Of a stretch of 52,718 nt of DNA, positions 7,330-16,153 are shown piece by piece (positions within the stretch are counted from its first letter, which is position 1; each line of letters opens with the position of its first letter). The stretch covers positions 1 to 52,718 of the forward strand of contig JAILZY010000019.1 of NCBI GenBank assembly GCA_023512255.1. The letters are read 5' to 3'. The stretch comes from a bacterium (GTDB lineage Bacteria > SZUA-182 > DTGQ01). The position numbers and the translations under genes were made by a program. Under the pieces are notes generated by a model. It had not been told where the DNA came from. It saw nothing but the letters and a program-made list of their open reading frames with translations, and did no database searches.

Positions 7330-8103
7330 TTAATGGACTCCTGCCCCAAGACTGTAAATGGTTGCCGTTGACTCATCATTCATAACCCAGAGAAAGCGCC
7401 GGCTGTTATTCTGAGCCACAGATGCCGTGCCGGATATGGTTATCCCTGAGCCGGCAGTCAGGGTAATGGTCTCGGCCGCATCGGCCGCGTTCCGAATGAC
7501 AAATTCAAAGCTCACGCCAGCCACACTGCCGCTATATCCAGCCTCAGTCAGGGCCGCAGCCATTTGGGCAGCTGAGGGAGTCTGATCAGAGCGATTGGCT
7601 CCATTTGGATCTCGAATAATCAGCCCACCAAGCAATTGAGCAGCCGTATAGGCGACATCGCCAGCAGTATTGATGGTTGAAACACTGCTTCGGCCAATAG
7701 GGGTTTGGGGATCGTAGGGAATAGGCCCGATCAGCTCCACTGCGCACAGCTCATCTTCGGCCTGCGCAGGCTCAAGAACCCGGGCCCTGGCCAGCTTCCA
7801 ACCATCGCCCACGGCAGCCTCGGCCTTGCCTGCATCGGCCGCGCTGACGTATTCTGGCTTGACAAAGGTGCCTGGGCCAAGGGCAGAGGCTGCTACCAGC
7901 TTGCTCTTTCCAATCAGCATGACACTGCCTGCCTGACCGCTGGTGGGTGCATCCTGTAGGATGCCGAGGGCTCGTTCATTATTTGAATCCGGCAGGCGGA
8001 TTTTCCCTGTGGTCGGATCAAGAACCACAAAATGATATTGGTAATTTGACAAATCTTCTGCAGCTTGAAAGGAAAGTCTAAGAACGGCATTTTCAGTACT
8101 CAT
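7330..8103 (-). CDS. Capsid decoration/cement-type protein
   Basis: A 257-residue protein with AAGGAG before ATG 8103. The first ~120 residues resemble DUF2190-type capsid cement proteins: VVLDPTTGKIRLPDSNNERALGILQDAPTSG, VMLIGKSKLVAASALGPGTFVKP and a closing CAVELIGPI strand. The second half (from about residue 145) is a separate beta-rich domain with VSFEFVIRNAADAAETITLTAGSG and a C-terminal RRFLWVMNDESTATIYSLG. Such a tail resembles the extra beta-domain seen in some decoration proteins. It would bind the outside of the capsid or stabilise hexamers. A 157-base spacer separates it from the capsid gene. Confidence 0.68.
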   Translation of the reverse strand: MSTENAVLRLSFQAAEDLSNYQYHFVVLDPTTGKIRLPDSNNERALGILQDAPTSGQAGSVMLIGKSKLVAASALGPGTFVKPEYVSAADAGKAEAAVGDGWKLARARVLEPAQAEDELCAVELIGPIPYDPQTPIGRSSVSTINTAGDVAYTAAQLLGGLIIRDPNGANRSDQTPSAAQMAAALTEAGYSGSVAGVSFEFVIRNAADAAETITLTAGSGITISGTASVAQNNSRRFLWVMNDESTATIYSLGAGVH

Positions 8104-8308
8104 CTTTCTTTCTCCTTAAAACCTTTTTCTCTCCTTAAAACCTTTTTTTCTCCTTAACCTTGGATACCTTACCGTAACCTCAAATACGTTACCGGGCAAT
8201 TACTTCAATTAGTTATGCAATAATTACTTATGCAATTACTTAATCTACTTGCAATTACTTACAATTAAGGCCCAATTAAGTCCGCTGCTCGGTGCGGCTT
8301 CTCATTCC

Positions 8309-8929
8309 CTATAGCCCCCGCCCAAGACGAATCTCCTGCTCATACTCTCTGACCAGGTCAGGATTTTCTCTCTGAACCTCACTGAAGGCGAGGCTATAGT
8401 CTAGCCTTGGATTGCTCTTCATTTTGGCGGCAATCAGATCGCTCAAAACTTGTCCAGCACTGCCTGAGGCAGCGACATTTTTAGCCCTGGTGGCCCACTC
8501 ACTGAAATTGACTACTCGGGGCAGCTCCTGTAAAAACGAGCAAAACCACTGATACGGGCTCTCATTTTTCCCCTCGGCAAAGGAAAACTCTCTCTCAGCA
8601 TCAAGCTGTTCCATGAATTGAGCAAGCCCCATCCGCTCCCAAGCCGGCAGCAGTTTGCCGGCCGCAAGCTGTTGTGAGATAAACTCTTTGATTTGCTGGC
8701 GCCGAGCGGCCATCTTCTCCCTTTGTCTGGCTTCAGCAAATTCTCTGGCTGCATCACGACGGCCCTGCTCTCTGGCTTCATCAATTTTCTTGGCCGCCTC
8801 ATCAGCTACCTGATTCAGCCGCTCGGAAAACTCCAATAAGCTTGCTTTGAGCTTTTCCTCAAATTCAGTCCTAAGCTGCTCCCGCTCCTGATCGAGGAGA
8901 GCCTTCATTTGCTCCTCGCTATAGGTCAT
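8309..8929 (-). CDS. Scaffold protein from internal in-frame start
   Basis: Within the protease gene, ATG at 8929 (MTYSEEQMKALLDQEREQL, residue 196 of the long form) is preceded by GAAGGAGG with 8 bases of spacing, a better site than that of the full-length gene. Initiation there would give a 206-residue coiled-coil scaffold with the same C-terminus. Mu I/Z and lambda C/Nu3 use this nested arrangement. The predicted coiled coil covers roughly residues 5-100 of the short form. Confidence 0.72.
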   Translation of the reverse strand: MTYSEEQMKALLDQEREQLRTEFEEKLKASLLEFSERLNQVADEAAKKIDEAREQGRRDAAREFAEARQREKMAARRQQIKEFISQQLAAGKLLPAWERMGLAQFMEQLDAEREFSFAEGKNESPYQWFCSFLQELPRVVNFSEWATRAKNVAASGSAGQVLSDLIAAKMKSNPRLDYSLAFSEVQRENPDLVREYEQEIRLGRGL

Positions 8930-9514
8930 GGCGCCATCCTCCTTCTGTTGTTGACTTGCGGTTAGATTGATTGCCCTATTTGTGATTACTGCTCCTGCTC
9001 CTACTCCTTTTTCCGTTTCTTCTTCTTCACCTCTAGCTGAAGGTGCCAGAGAGTCGGAAAAAAACAGACTGTATTCGCCCTCGGCAAATTTTAGGTCAGC
9101 TAACCCCTTAACTGCCGGCGGCATACCGCCTAAAAAGCCCACATGCCGAAGCCGCCCATCGGGGTAAAAGCTGGCCGAGCGCTTTTTGTACAGCCCCTGC
9201 CGAACCGCTTGGGCAAACTCTGGCACAACATCACGAAATTTGGCCAAAAGCACATTGATAAGCCGGCCATCCTTGAGCCTTTGAACCCCTTTTTTGAGCG
9301 CACTTACCCAGCCGAAAGCCGGAGAGTTATCCCCGGGGTGCCCGACGGTGATCGGCGGCTCGTGATATTCAGGATCAAAGGTTTGAACTGCTTTATCAAT
9401 CAGCTCATCTCCGTTATGCTCGCGGCCGCAGCTGTCGATCTGCTTTCCGCCGGCAAAAATCGGCACCCAATCGTCAAAACCTGAAAAATCCCTGCTCAAT
9501 GGATCGCTACTCAC
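8309..9514 (-). CDS. Mu gpI-like prohead protease fused to scaffold
   Basis: A 401-residue protein with start GTG at 9514, 11 bases after AGGAGG. Residues 1-145 match the Mu I-type prohead protease: FDDWVPIFAGGKQID, then PPITVGHPGDNSPAFGWV, and RSASFYPDGRLRHVGFLGG with PPAVKGL. Residues 196-401 are a charged coiled coil (repeated Glu/Gln/Ala/Arg, e.g. LRTEFEEKLKASL and AAREFAEARQREKMAARR) and serve as the internal scaffold. After assembly the protease is expected to degrade the scaffold. An internal ribosome site at 8929 probably yields the scaffold alone. No Mu gp30-like minor head gene lies between portal and protease. Confidence 0.8.
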   Translation of the reverse strand: MSSDPLSRDFSGFDDWVPIFAGGKQIDSCGREHNGDELIDKAVQTFDPEYHEPPITVGHPGDNSPAFGWVSALKKGVQRLKDGRLINVLLAKFRDVVPEFAQAVRQGLYKKRSASFYPDGRLRHVGFLGGMPPAVKGLADLKFAEGEYSLFFSDSLAPSARGEEEETEKGVGAGAVITNRAINLTASQQQKEDGAMTYSEEQMKALLDQEREQLRTEFEEKLKASLLEFSERLNQVADEAAKKIDEAREQGRRDAAREFAEARQREKMAARRQQIKEFISQQLAAGKLLPAWERMGLAQFMEQLDAEREFSFAEGKNESPYQWFCSFLQELPRVVNFSEWATRAKNVAASGSAGQVLSDLIAAKMKSNPRLDYSLAFSEVQRENPDLVREYEQEIRLGRGL

Positions 9515-9609
9515 TTGTTTTTCATCCTCCTTTCTCTTGATTTACCTGATTTGCCTTATCTTGTAGCTTGTCTTGTCCCTTGCCTTGTCCCTTTCTTGAG
9601 TTACCTTAA

Positions 9610-10851
9610 TCAGTCTTGTTGACCTCCACCGCTTACCACCTCCTCACCCTCTGTGGGCTGAGGCAGGCCGTAGGTTTCATAAAAATAGTTTTTGGCCACT
9701 GGCAGCCCGATCTCTTGGACCAAGGTCTTATCAATCTGGCTTCGGGCAAAAAGGTCTGGCTTTTTACCGGCATGAGTTACCAGTCTTGGGTAGCTGGTTA
9801 CGCCGGGAAAGTTATAGTCAACAATCCAGGGAATTAGCACTCGGCTCAAGTAAGCATCGAGCAGGTCCGCATCAGCCTCGATGATATCCTGCCGCACCTG
9901 CTCGTGAATCTGGCTGGCGGCATAAGAGCCTCGGCTGGCAACTTCAGTGGTCAGGGTCTGGCCGAGGACCACCTTGGAGATCTGCTGATCAAAGTACTCA
10001 CAAGCGCTCCTGTATGAGCCATCGCCCTGCCGTGAGGCCTCCATAAGCTCGATGGACATAGAGTCTGGGATAACAATTCCGGTCTCGGTTCTGATGGCAT
10101 CAATGGCTTCTAAGAGCTTCCCCCGCTGCTCCGAGGCCTGAGGAGGGTATTTGCCAACCGGGGTCGGCATGCTGAATTTCTCCATGAAAATGACCCAAAA
10201 TTTTATCCCATGTTTCTTGAACCAGACCGGCCACCAAAGCTTTTGTCCAAGCCCCTGGCCGTAAGGGTTGTCGCTGTCGCCGTATTGGAAGATGAGAAAT
10301 TTGCGATCAGGGAGCGGCTCTCCACTCACTCGAGACTCCGGGGTAAGAAGCCGCGGCTCTCGCTCCAGAGTAAAGCAAAAGCGCCGCGGGTGCTTGCCTA
10401 AGAACTGATCAATGACAATATGCCCATCCCGCACCTTCCATATAATTTCCGCCCCCCAGTAGCCGTAGAGAATCGCCTGCAAGAGCTCCAGCCTCAGTTG
10501 ATCAAAATTGCAGCTCATCAGCACGTCTTCAACAAATCGAGCAATCTCAATATCTTGCTGGCTCACCTCCCTGACCGCACCTCTCCTCCTGACATAATCC
10601 CCAGCCGGCTGGACGCTCCATTCCTTGCCCACCACAGCCAAATAGCGGGTTTGCAGCACTGCGGCCGTATGGGCATCGCGGGCAATCTCATCGTAGAGCC
10701 TGATTCCACGGCCACGGGATTCGCTGAGCAGCACCGGATCCGGATTTTCAAGCCGCCCAATCCAGCCGCCGAAAAGATCAAGGTCTTTGTCAACCGTGGC
10801 GATTTCCTTATTCACTACAAGATTTGGAGATACCTCTCGTTTGCCTGTCAT
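9610..10851 (-). CDS. DUF935 (Mu gp29-like) portal protein
   Basis: A 413-residue protein with AAGGAG before ATG 10851. It shows the DUF935 pattern: an N-terminal LDLFGGWIGRLENPDPVLL, LYDEIARDAHTAAVLQTRYLAVVGKEW with WSVQPAG, a middle LQAILYGYWGAEIIW, and FMEKFSMPTPVGKYPP near residue 230. The C-terminal part has ASQIHEQVRQDIIEADADLLD, then LIPWIVDYNFPG, the usual portal stem region. It forms the dodecameric ring through which terminase packages DNA. It lies downstream of the large terminase after a spacer of 226 bases with duplicated segments, and upstream of the protease/scaffold gene. Confidence 0.88.
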   Translation of the reverse strand: MTGKREVSPNLVVNKEIATVDKDLDLFGGWIGRLENPDPVLLSESRGRGIRLYDEIARDAHTAAVLQTRYLAVVGKEWSVQPAGDYVRRRGAVREVSQQDIEIARFVEDVLMSCNFDQLRLELLQAILYGYWGAEIIWKVRDGHIVIDQFLGKHPRRFCFTLEREPRLLTPESRVSGEPLPDRKFLIFQYGDSDNPYGQGLGQKLWWPVWFKKHGIKFWVIFMEKFSMPTPVGKYPPQASEQRGKLLEAIDAIRTETGIVIPDSMSIELMEASRQGDGSYRSACEYFDQQISKVVLGQTLTTEVASRGSYAASQIHEQVRQDIIEADADLLDAYLSRVLIPWIVDYNFPGVTSYPRLVTHAGKKPDLFARSQIDKTLVQEIGLPVAKNYFYETYGLPQPTEGEEVVSGGGQQD

Positions 10852-10867
10852 ATAGATAACTCCTTAA

Positions 10868-11090
10868 GTCAAAGCTCTATTCATTGCCTTGCCTGCCGTT
10901 CAAAATTATTCAGTGCCTTGGTCTCATTGCCTTGGTCAAAGCTCTATTCATTGCCTTGCCTGCCGTATTACCTTATCTGCCATTGCCTGCCATATAGATA
11001 ACTCCTTAACTCCTTAAGTCAAAATAACTCCCTAGCCAAAAACTATTCTCAATATTCTCAAAAACTATTCATTATTCTCAAAAACTATTC
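10868..11090. repeat. Spacer made of short direct duplications
   Basis: The portal-terminase spacer carries repeated blocks: TCAAAGCTCTATTCATTGCC at about 10869 and again at about 10936, ATATAGATAACTCCTTAA at about 10851 and 10990, and ATTCTCAAAAACTATTCATT twice near 11055-11090, the last reaching the terminase stop region. No gene is seen here. The pattern is shared by other spacers in the window. Confidence 0.75.
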
Positions 11091-12649
11091 ATTGCCCTGA
11101 CGTAATCGCACTTTCGATGAGTGCTCTCAAAATCAAAATAAGCAGTGCGGGTGCGAAAATACCCAAGGGACATGCTGAGCATATCAGCCTGATCCGCTAT
11201 AGCTGACAAGGGGAAATGGGTAATCTCCTGCAGGAAATCCGCAAGCCAAGGGGCTCGGTCCGGCAGCCACACCAGCCCCGCCTCAATGGCCGGGCTCTCT
11301 TGGGCCAGGCGGGTGATTTTGTCCGCACACGGCGATGAGGGAAGGAGGGGAAGCGAGCACTCCATCGGCAGATCCTGCAAGAGTGATGAGCCTGTAGATT
11401 TATCCTCAATCAAGATCACATTGGGTGAGAATTTCTCAGCCAGCGCCCGAACCATGCGCTTCCCCTCCGGGTAAGTTAGCCAATCTCGGAAAACATCAAC
11501 CAGATAATAGCCCGTTTTGGTTCTTACCCAAGTGCCGCAAACCCAAGGGCAATTAATGAGCTCATCAGCCTTTTGGGCCGTATCCCAAGCCTGCACAACC
11601 TCAAGCCACTGATCGGATGACGGAAGCCTTTGATAAGTGCGAAACCAGGTAAGGTGCACCAGCCCTCCTTTTGAGGGCACAGGGTTTTGCTGTAATTGCC
11701 CGGCAGTGCCAAAGGTGCCAAGCATTCGTTTTTGCTCCGCTAACCACTCCCGATCAAACCGTTCCGGCCAGAGAAGCTCACCCTCTTGAGTGCGCGGATC
11801 CTGCACCCCCAGGCAGGTTATGCAGCGCCGCTCAGGCTCAAACTCCATCGGAAAGCAAAGATGCTCCCAGCCTCCCTCCCGAAGCACATGGCCGGTGAGG
11901 TCATCCTCATGAAGCCGCTGCATGATAATGACAATGGCCGATCGCTTTGGGTCATTTAGCCTGGTGAAAAGCTCCTGATCGAAGGTATCAAGGGCATTTT
12001 GCCGCTCAACATTAGAAAACATCGCCTGTTTGGTGTTATGGGGATCATCAATGATCAAAATATCCCCTCCCTCTCCGGTTACTCCTGAGGTCATGCCAAA
12101 GGCTACCCGACACCCCGTTCGGTTATTCTCGTATCTGGTCTTTTGGTTCTGATCCGAGGTGAAGCGAAAGCGATCTCCCCAGCCTGTCTGAAACCAAGAA
12201 GACATCATAATCCGCCGAGATTTCAGACAATCGCGAGTCGCCAGGGCATCCTTGTGCGATCCGGTCAAAAAGCGCTTGGTCGGATCCTGCAGCCAAACCC
12301 ACACCGGCCACATCACCGAGACAATGGTTGACTTTGAGGTCCGATAGGGCACATTGATCACCAGCCGGGTGATCTCCCCGCGAGTTACTGCCTCAAGGTG
12401 TCGGCAGATAGAGTCAATGTGCCAGTTGCCTATAAACTTTCGCCCCGGCTCTATCACCGGCCAGGCCGCCTCAATAAACGCCCGAAGCGACCCTTGAGCC
12501 CGATCATAGGCCTCCTGCTCAGCCGCTGAAAGCCCGCCGCGGCTGCCATTATCCCCAGGCGCGGCCAAAGCCACTAGACCCAGCTTGGCCTCATCCTGCC
12601 TCCTGCCCATTTCTCCTGCTGCCTCCTGCTCTTTTATCCTCTTCTTCAT
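11078..12649 (-). CDS. Phage terminase large subunit
   Basis: A 523-residue protein when started at ATG 12649 (MKKRIKEQEAAGEMG), which has GGAGG 9 bases upstream. A longer reading from 12820 would begin inside the terminator at 12783-12828 and is rejected. The N-terminal ATPase has RLVINVPYRTSKSTIVSVMW in the Walker A position (TSKST, a deviant P-loop) and GDILIIDDPHN as Walker B. The C-terminal RNase-H-like nuclease has VVQAWDTAQK and VILIEDKSTGSSLLQDL, with acidic residues suited to two-metal cleavage. It packages phage DNA together with the portal. No adjacent small subunit was identified upstream. Confidence 0.9.
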   Translation of the reverse strand: MKKRIKEQEAAGEMGRRQDEAKLGLVALAAPGDNGSRGGLSAAEQEAYDRAQGSLRAFIEAAWPVIEPGRKFIGNWHIDSICRHLEAVTRGEITRLVINVPYRTSKSTIVSVMWPVWVWLQDPTKRFLTGSHKDALATRDCLKSRRIMMSSWFQTGWGDRFRFTSDQNQKTRYENNRTGCRVAFGMTSGVTGEGGDILIIDDPHNTKQAMFSNVERQNALDTFDQELFTRLNDPKRSAIVIIMQRLHEDDLTGHVLREGGWEHLCFPMEFEPERRCITCLGVQDPRTQEGELLWPERFDREWLAEQKRMLGTFGTAGQLQQNPVPSKGGLVHLTWFRTYQRLPSSDQWLEVVQAWDTAQKADELINCPWVCGTWVRTKTGYYLVDVFRDWLTYPEGKRMVRALAEKFSPNVILIEDKSTGSSLLQDLPMECSLPLLPSSPCADKITRLAQESPAIEAGLVWLPDRAPWLADFLQEITHFPLSAIADQADMLSMSLGYFRTRTAYFDFESTHRKCDYVRAMNSF

Positions 12650-12782
12650 TCTTGTTATCCTCCAGGTTGTTTCTTCTGCCGGAGCCCCCCTTGACTGCTC
12701 CGGGATAATTCCCCAGATTACAGCAGCTTGCAGCCAAAAACAAAAATGCAGTAAACAAAAATTGCAGCCTAAAACCAGCCTA

Positions 12783-12828
12783 AAACAAAAAAGCCCGGTC
12801 AAACCATTTTCTGGTTTCAACCGGGCTT
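12783..12828 (-). terminator. Rho-independent terminator (minus strand)
   Basis: Stem AAGCCCGGT plus AAACCA at 12791-12806 pairs with TGGTTT plus ACCGGGCTT at 12812-12828. On the minus strand it is followed by TTTTTTGTTTT. It would stop transcripts entering from the right, upstream of the terminase ribosome site, so the prophage packaging operon needs a promoter between here and 12662 or antitermination. Confidence 0.85.
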
Positions 12829-12891
12829 CAAGATCCGCTTTACGAAAAAAGCGTCTTTCAGTAACCGATATTAGAAAATTTTGCTGCTAAA

Positions 12892-13049
12892 TGGTTCTTT
12901 CGCTAAGTGCGTAAACAAGTTGCGCAGCAGATCAATTACGCTATCAAGTGTAGCGTGTACGCTATCAAGTGTAGCGTGCGGATAAGCTAATTGTAGACGC
13001 GGACCTTGTGTCCGCCCTTATTGCGCACTTTGTTAGCGAAAAGACCACT
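12892..13049 (+). repeat. Repeat D, copy 1 (MITE-like, TTTCGCTAA ends)
   Basis: Ends are inverted: GGTTCTTTCGCTAAGTGCGT at the left and GCGCACTTTGTTAGCGAAAA plus GACCAC at the right. Inside is a 20-base palindromic segment (ACGCTATCAAGTGTAGCGT) present twice in tandem. Related copies are at 23974-24090, 25870-25986 (reverse) and 45681-45770. There is no coding capacity. Confidence 0.82.
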
Positions 13050-13926
13050 ATTTTGTTATTGTGTTATTGTGTTATTGTGTTTTTATTATGCTAGTTCTTA
13101 ATTATCTTCTTCTCACCTCATGCTATGTTGTTCTTAATTATTTTATTCTTATCTTATTCTTATCTCATCTTTGATACTTTATACATATGCTCTTTTATTT
13201 TTACTATATCAAATATCAATTGAAAATGCAAGTATTATTTTTCGGATTATAAAAAAAATTTTTATTGCCATTCTCTTCAAGATTGGATGATTAGTAAATA
13301 ATTTTTAGAGATAGTCAAATATTTTTTAGACATTCTCTCTTAAAAATGGTAAAATTAATATAAATTAGTCTTTATATATTTTATAAATAATTTATAAAAT
13401 ATAACTTATTGTATTTTAATGTTAATATTCATAAGCATACATTGGCAGTCAGCTTTATCCCCCCTGACTATCTTCTTCACCCAAAAGGGAAATCCCCAAA
13501 CGGGAAGAGAAAGATTGAAGATCTTGCCCCGCTCTCCACCCTCTTTTCAACCCAGAGCTCATCCTCTTTGGGAGAAGTTAACTCCTCTTTGGGGAAAGTT
13601 AAGTCAACTTATTATAAGTCGACTTATTAATATAACCTAAGTCACCTTTAATCTATCTAGGGCAGCAAATAAGGCTTCTTTCTATCCTCAAGATGGTGAA
13701 GCTATCTCAGTCAGGTAGTGAATAAACATCCGGCCATAATAAATTATGGATAAGCACCTCGCTTGTCCAGCGCAGGCGAGCCGCTTGTGCTACCTGAGTA
13801 AATTACAGATCTTTATGGTCGGGGTAAATTACAGATCTTTATGGTCGGGCACTTAGAGCCTGTCTAAAAACAACAGAATTGCAATCTTTTAGAATTGCAA
13901 TCTTTGGTTTTTGAAGGAGAAATAGT
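13050..13926. other. Gene-free AT-rich boundary region
   Basis: I find no supportable gene in these 877 bases. 13050-13420 is very AT-rich with repeated TTATTGTG and TTATTCTTA runs. 13560-13640 holds AGTTAACTCC/AGTTAAGTC and TAAGTCGACTTA palindromes. 13797-13850 has two tandem copies of TAAATTACAGATCTTTATGG. The region separates the prophage module from the secreted-protein operon and may hold the prophage right boundary and the promoter of the next gene, but I cannot identify an att site. Confidence 0.6.
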
Positions 13927-16125
13927 ATGAGAAAATTTTTAAGCCACGCAAAACCTCACCTATTTTTTCTGCTTCAATTAGCCATTCTCAGCTTGGTCGG
14001 CTTTCAGCTTACCTCGCCCTGCCTTGCCGACACCAATGTCGGCGGCTATATCAGGACCAACACTGTCTGGACCGCGGACAAAAGCCCCTATGTCCTAACC
14101 AGCTCAATCATTGTCAACCCTGGTGTAACCCTGACCATTCACCCTGGGGTTGAGGTCAGGCTAGATGAAGGCAAGGGCATTCAGGTAGATGGCACCCTGA
14201 TCGCCCGAGGAACAGAGCAGGCTAAGATTATATTTACCAACAGCACAGTGAATAAACCTTGGGGATACATCTTATTTACCGATAGCAGTCAGGATGCCCG
14301 CTTCGATAATAAAGGCGCTTATGTCGACGGCTCGATCCTGGAATACTGCATTGTGGAGTATGCTAATGGCAAAGACAGAGAAGGAGCTATTGTCTGCGAA
14401 AAGGCCTCACCCTTTATTAACTATTGTCAGATCAGAAACAACGCCACCTCAGGTCTAAGGGTAAAGGCCGCATCCGGTCTGATAGTAGCCAATAGCACTA
14501 TAGAAAAAAATACCTCATCCTCTAATGATGGTGGTGGAATTAAGGCTACTGACAATAGCTCGCTGACCATTACCTCATGCGCTATCAGCAATAACACAGC
14601 AAGTGGCTCTGGCGGCGGGGTATATTGCTCCTCTGGCACTTTGACCATAAATTCAAGCCAGATCAGCAATAACACAGCAAATAGCTCTGGCGGCGGGGTA
14701 TATTGCTACGCCTCCTCCTCCTCTGGCACTTTGACCATAACTTCAAGCCAGATCAGCAATAACACAGCAAATGGCTCTGGCGGCGGGGTATATTGCTACT
14801 CTGGCACTTTGACCATAACTTCAAGCCAGATCAGCAATAACACAGCAAGCCGCGATGGCGGCGGGGTATGTTGCGACTCTGGCACTTTAACCATAACTTC
14901 AAGCCAGATCAGCAATAACACAGCAAGTGGCTCTGGCGGCGGGGTATATTGCTCTGGCACTTTGACCATAACTTCAAGCCAGATCAGCAATAACACAGCA
15001 AGCCGCTCTGGCGGCGGGGTATGTTGTTCCTCCTCCTACTCTGTCACTTTGACCATAAGTTCAAGCCAGATCAGCAATAACAAAGCAAGTGGCGACGGCA
15101 GCGGGGTATATTGCTACGCCTCCGGCTCTTACTCCTCCTCTGTCATTTTGACCATAACTTCCTCGGTCATCAGCAGCAACACGGCCTCTAACACCAGCGG
15201 CAATGCTCAGGGTGGTGGAATTTGGGTCAGCAACGGCAATAAGGTTCAGATCTCCTACAGCTTGATTATGGATAATTCAGCCAATAAGATGGCGGCTATG
15301 TATTGCCAAGGCAGCGGCTCAGGTAGCTCCTTAAAGCTTGTCGGCAATACCTTTGTCGGCAATAAGGGGAGTGGTGAGGCTTTCTATATCACAAAATTTA
15401 TCAGCTATACTATTAATCACAATAATTTCTGCAACCAAAACATCAAATATGAGTTCTATCGCGATGATCCTTCAACCTCATCAGTAGCTGATGCTGCCCA
15501 AAACTACTGGTGCACAGAGGATGAAAATGAAATTAGCGAGCGGATTTTTGACTTTTGGGACGACAGCAGCAAGGCTCGGATAGAATACTACCCCTTCCTG
15601 ACAGTGCCAGATCCGAATGCTCCCCTGCCTACATTCTATAAAGACAGCGACCAGGATAACTACGGAGATACCAGCCAAGCTGTCCAGGCGCTTGAGGCTC
15701 CCCAAGGCTATGTGAATATCCCTGGAGATTGCAACGACCGGAACAAAGACATCCACCCCGGAGCTCCTGAGCTTTGCAATGGGCTAGATGATGACTGTGA
15801 TGGTCAGGTGGATGAAAACCTGACCCAGCTTTGCCCGGATGGTAAAACCACAGCCACCTGCCAGAATGGTCAGTGGATTGGCTGCTCCACCACCCCACCG
15901 CCTCCCCCTCCGTCAATCCTTTGCGGTGATGCCGATGGCAACGGCAGTGTGGATATTGGCGATGCCCTGCTGATTGCCGAGTATGATGTCGGCCTAAAAA
16001 GTTCATCACAACTGCCTGGCTTTAAGGGCTGCGATGTCAATAAGGATGGGGTAGTGGACCTTTGCGATGCTCTGATGATCGCTGAATACGATGTGGGTCT
16101 TGTCCAAAAGCTTGAATGCAAATGA
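13927..16125 (+). CDS. Secreted beta-helix protein with MopE-like motif and dockerin
   Basis: A 732-residue protein with AAGGAG before ATG 13927. Residues 1-35 are a signal peptide (LFFLLQLAILSLVGFQL, ending in CLADT). Residues ~40-560 form a right-handed parallel beta-helix, with eight near-identical units of the type LTITSSQISNNTASGSGGGVYC between residues 213 and 435. Residues ~568-631 are the putative metal-binding MopE-type motif (DSDQDNYGD, GDCNDRNKDIHPGAPELCNGLDDDCDGQVDENL in pieces). A Pro-rich linker follows. Residues ~664-728 form a dockerin with two calcium loops, DADGNGSVDIGDAL and DVNKDGVVDLCDAL. It is likely exported and bound through the dockerin to a cohesin such as the next gene's product. 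Confidence 0.85.
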   Translation: MRKFLSHAKPHLFFLLQLAILSLVGFQLTSPCLADTNVGGYIRTNTVWTADKSPYVLTSSIIVNPGVTLTIHPGVEVRLDEGKGIQVDGTLIARGTEQAKIIFTNSTVNKPWGYILFTDSSQDARFDNKGAYVDGSILEYCIVEYANGKDREGAIVCEKASPFINYCQIRNNATSGLRVKAASGLIVANSTIEKNTSSSNDGGGIKATDNSSLTITSCAISNNTASGSGGGVYCSSGTLTINSSQISNNTANSSGGGVYCYASSSSGTLTITSSQISNNTANGSGGGVYCYSGTLTITSSQISNNTASRDGGGVCCDSGTLTITSSQISNNTASGSGGGVYCSGTLTITSSQISNNTASRSGGGVCCSSSYSVTLTISSSQISNNKASGDGSGVYCYASGSYSSSVILTITSSVISSNTASNTSGNAQGGGIWVSNGNKVQISYSLIMDNSANKMAAMYCQGSGSGSSLKLVGNTFVGNKGSGEAFYITKFISYTINHNNFCNQNIKYEFYRDDPSTSSVADAAQNYWCTEDENEISERIFDFWDDSSKARIEYYPFLTVPDPNAPLPTFYKDSDQDNYGDTSQAVQALEAPQGYVNIPGDCNDRNKDIHPGAPELCNGLDDDCDGQVDENLTQLCPDGKTTATCQNGQWIGCSTTPPPPPPSILCGDADGNGSVDIGDALLIAEYDVGLKSSSQLPGFKGCDVNKDGVVDLCDALMIAEYDVGLVQKLECK
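14563..15232 (+). repeat. In-frame tandem repeat in the beta-helix gene
   Basis: Eight units of about 75-100 bases with nearly invariant cores (ACTTTGACCATAACTTCAAG, then CCAGATCAGCAATAACACAG). All length differences are multiples of three and are confined to short Ser/Tyr/Ala-coding inserts (TCC/TCT/GCC codons) between units. The high nucleotide identity suggests recent expansion or gene conversion. Confidence 0.9.
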
Positions 16126-16153
16126 TAGGGTATTCTAAGAGGAGGTGATCTTG

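Noticed and set aside
10420-11001. 193-codon plus-strand frame
   Set aside because: Antisense to the portal gene and its repeated spacer; codon content mirrors the real gene.
12650-12820. N-terminal 57-residue extension of terminase
   Set aside because: Would be translated from the terminator hairpin; a proper ribosome site precedes ATG 12649.
13409-13640. Two overlapping ~73-codon plus-strand open frames in AT-rich DNA
   Set aside because: No ribosome site, low-complexity and frame-duplicate content, no family resemblance.
14563-15232. CRISPR-like array
   Set aside because: Repeats are in frame inside a gene, units differ in length by codons and there are no unique spacers.
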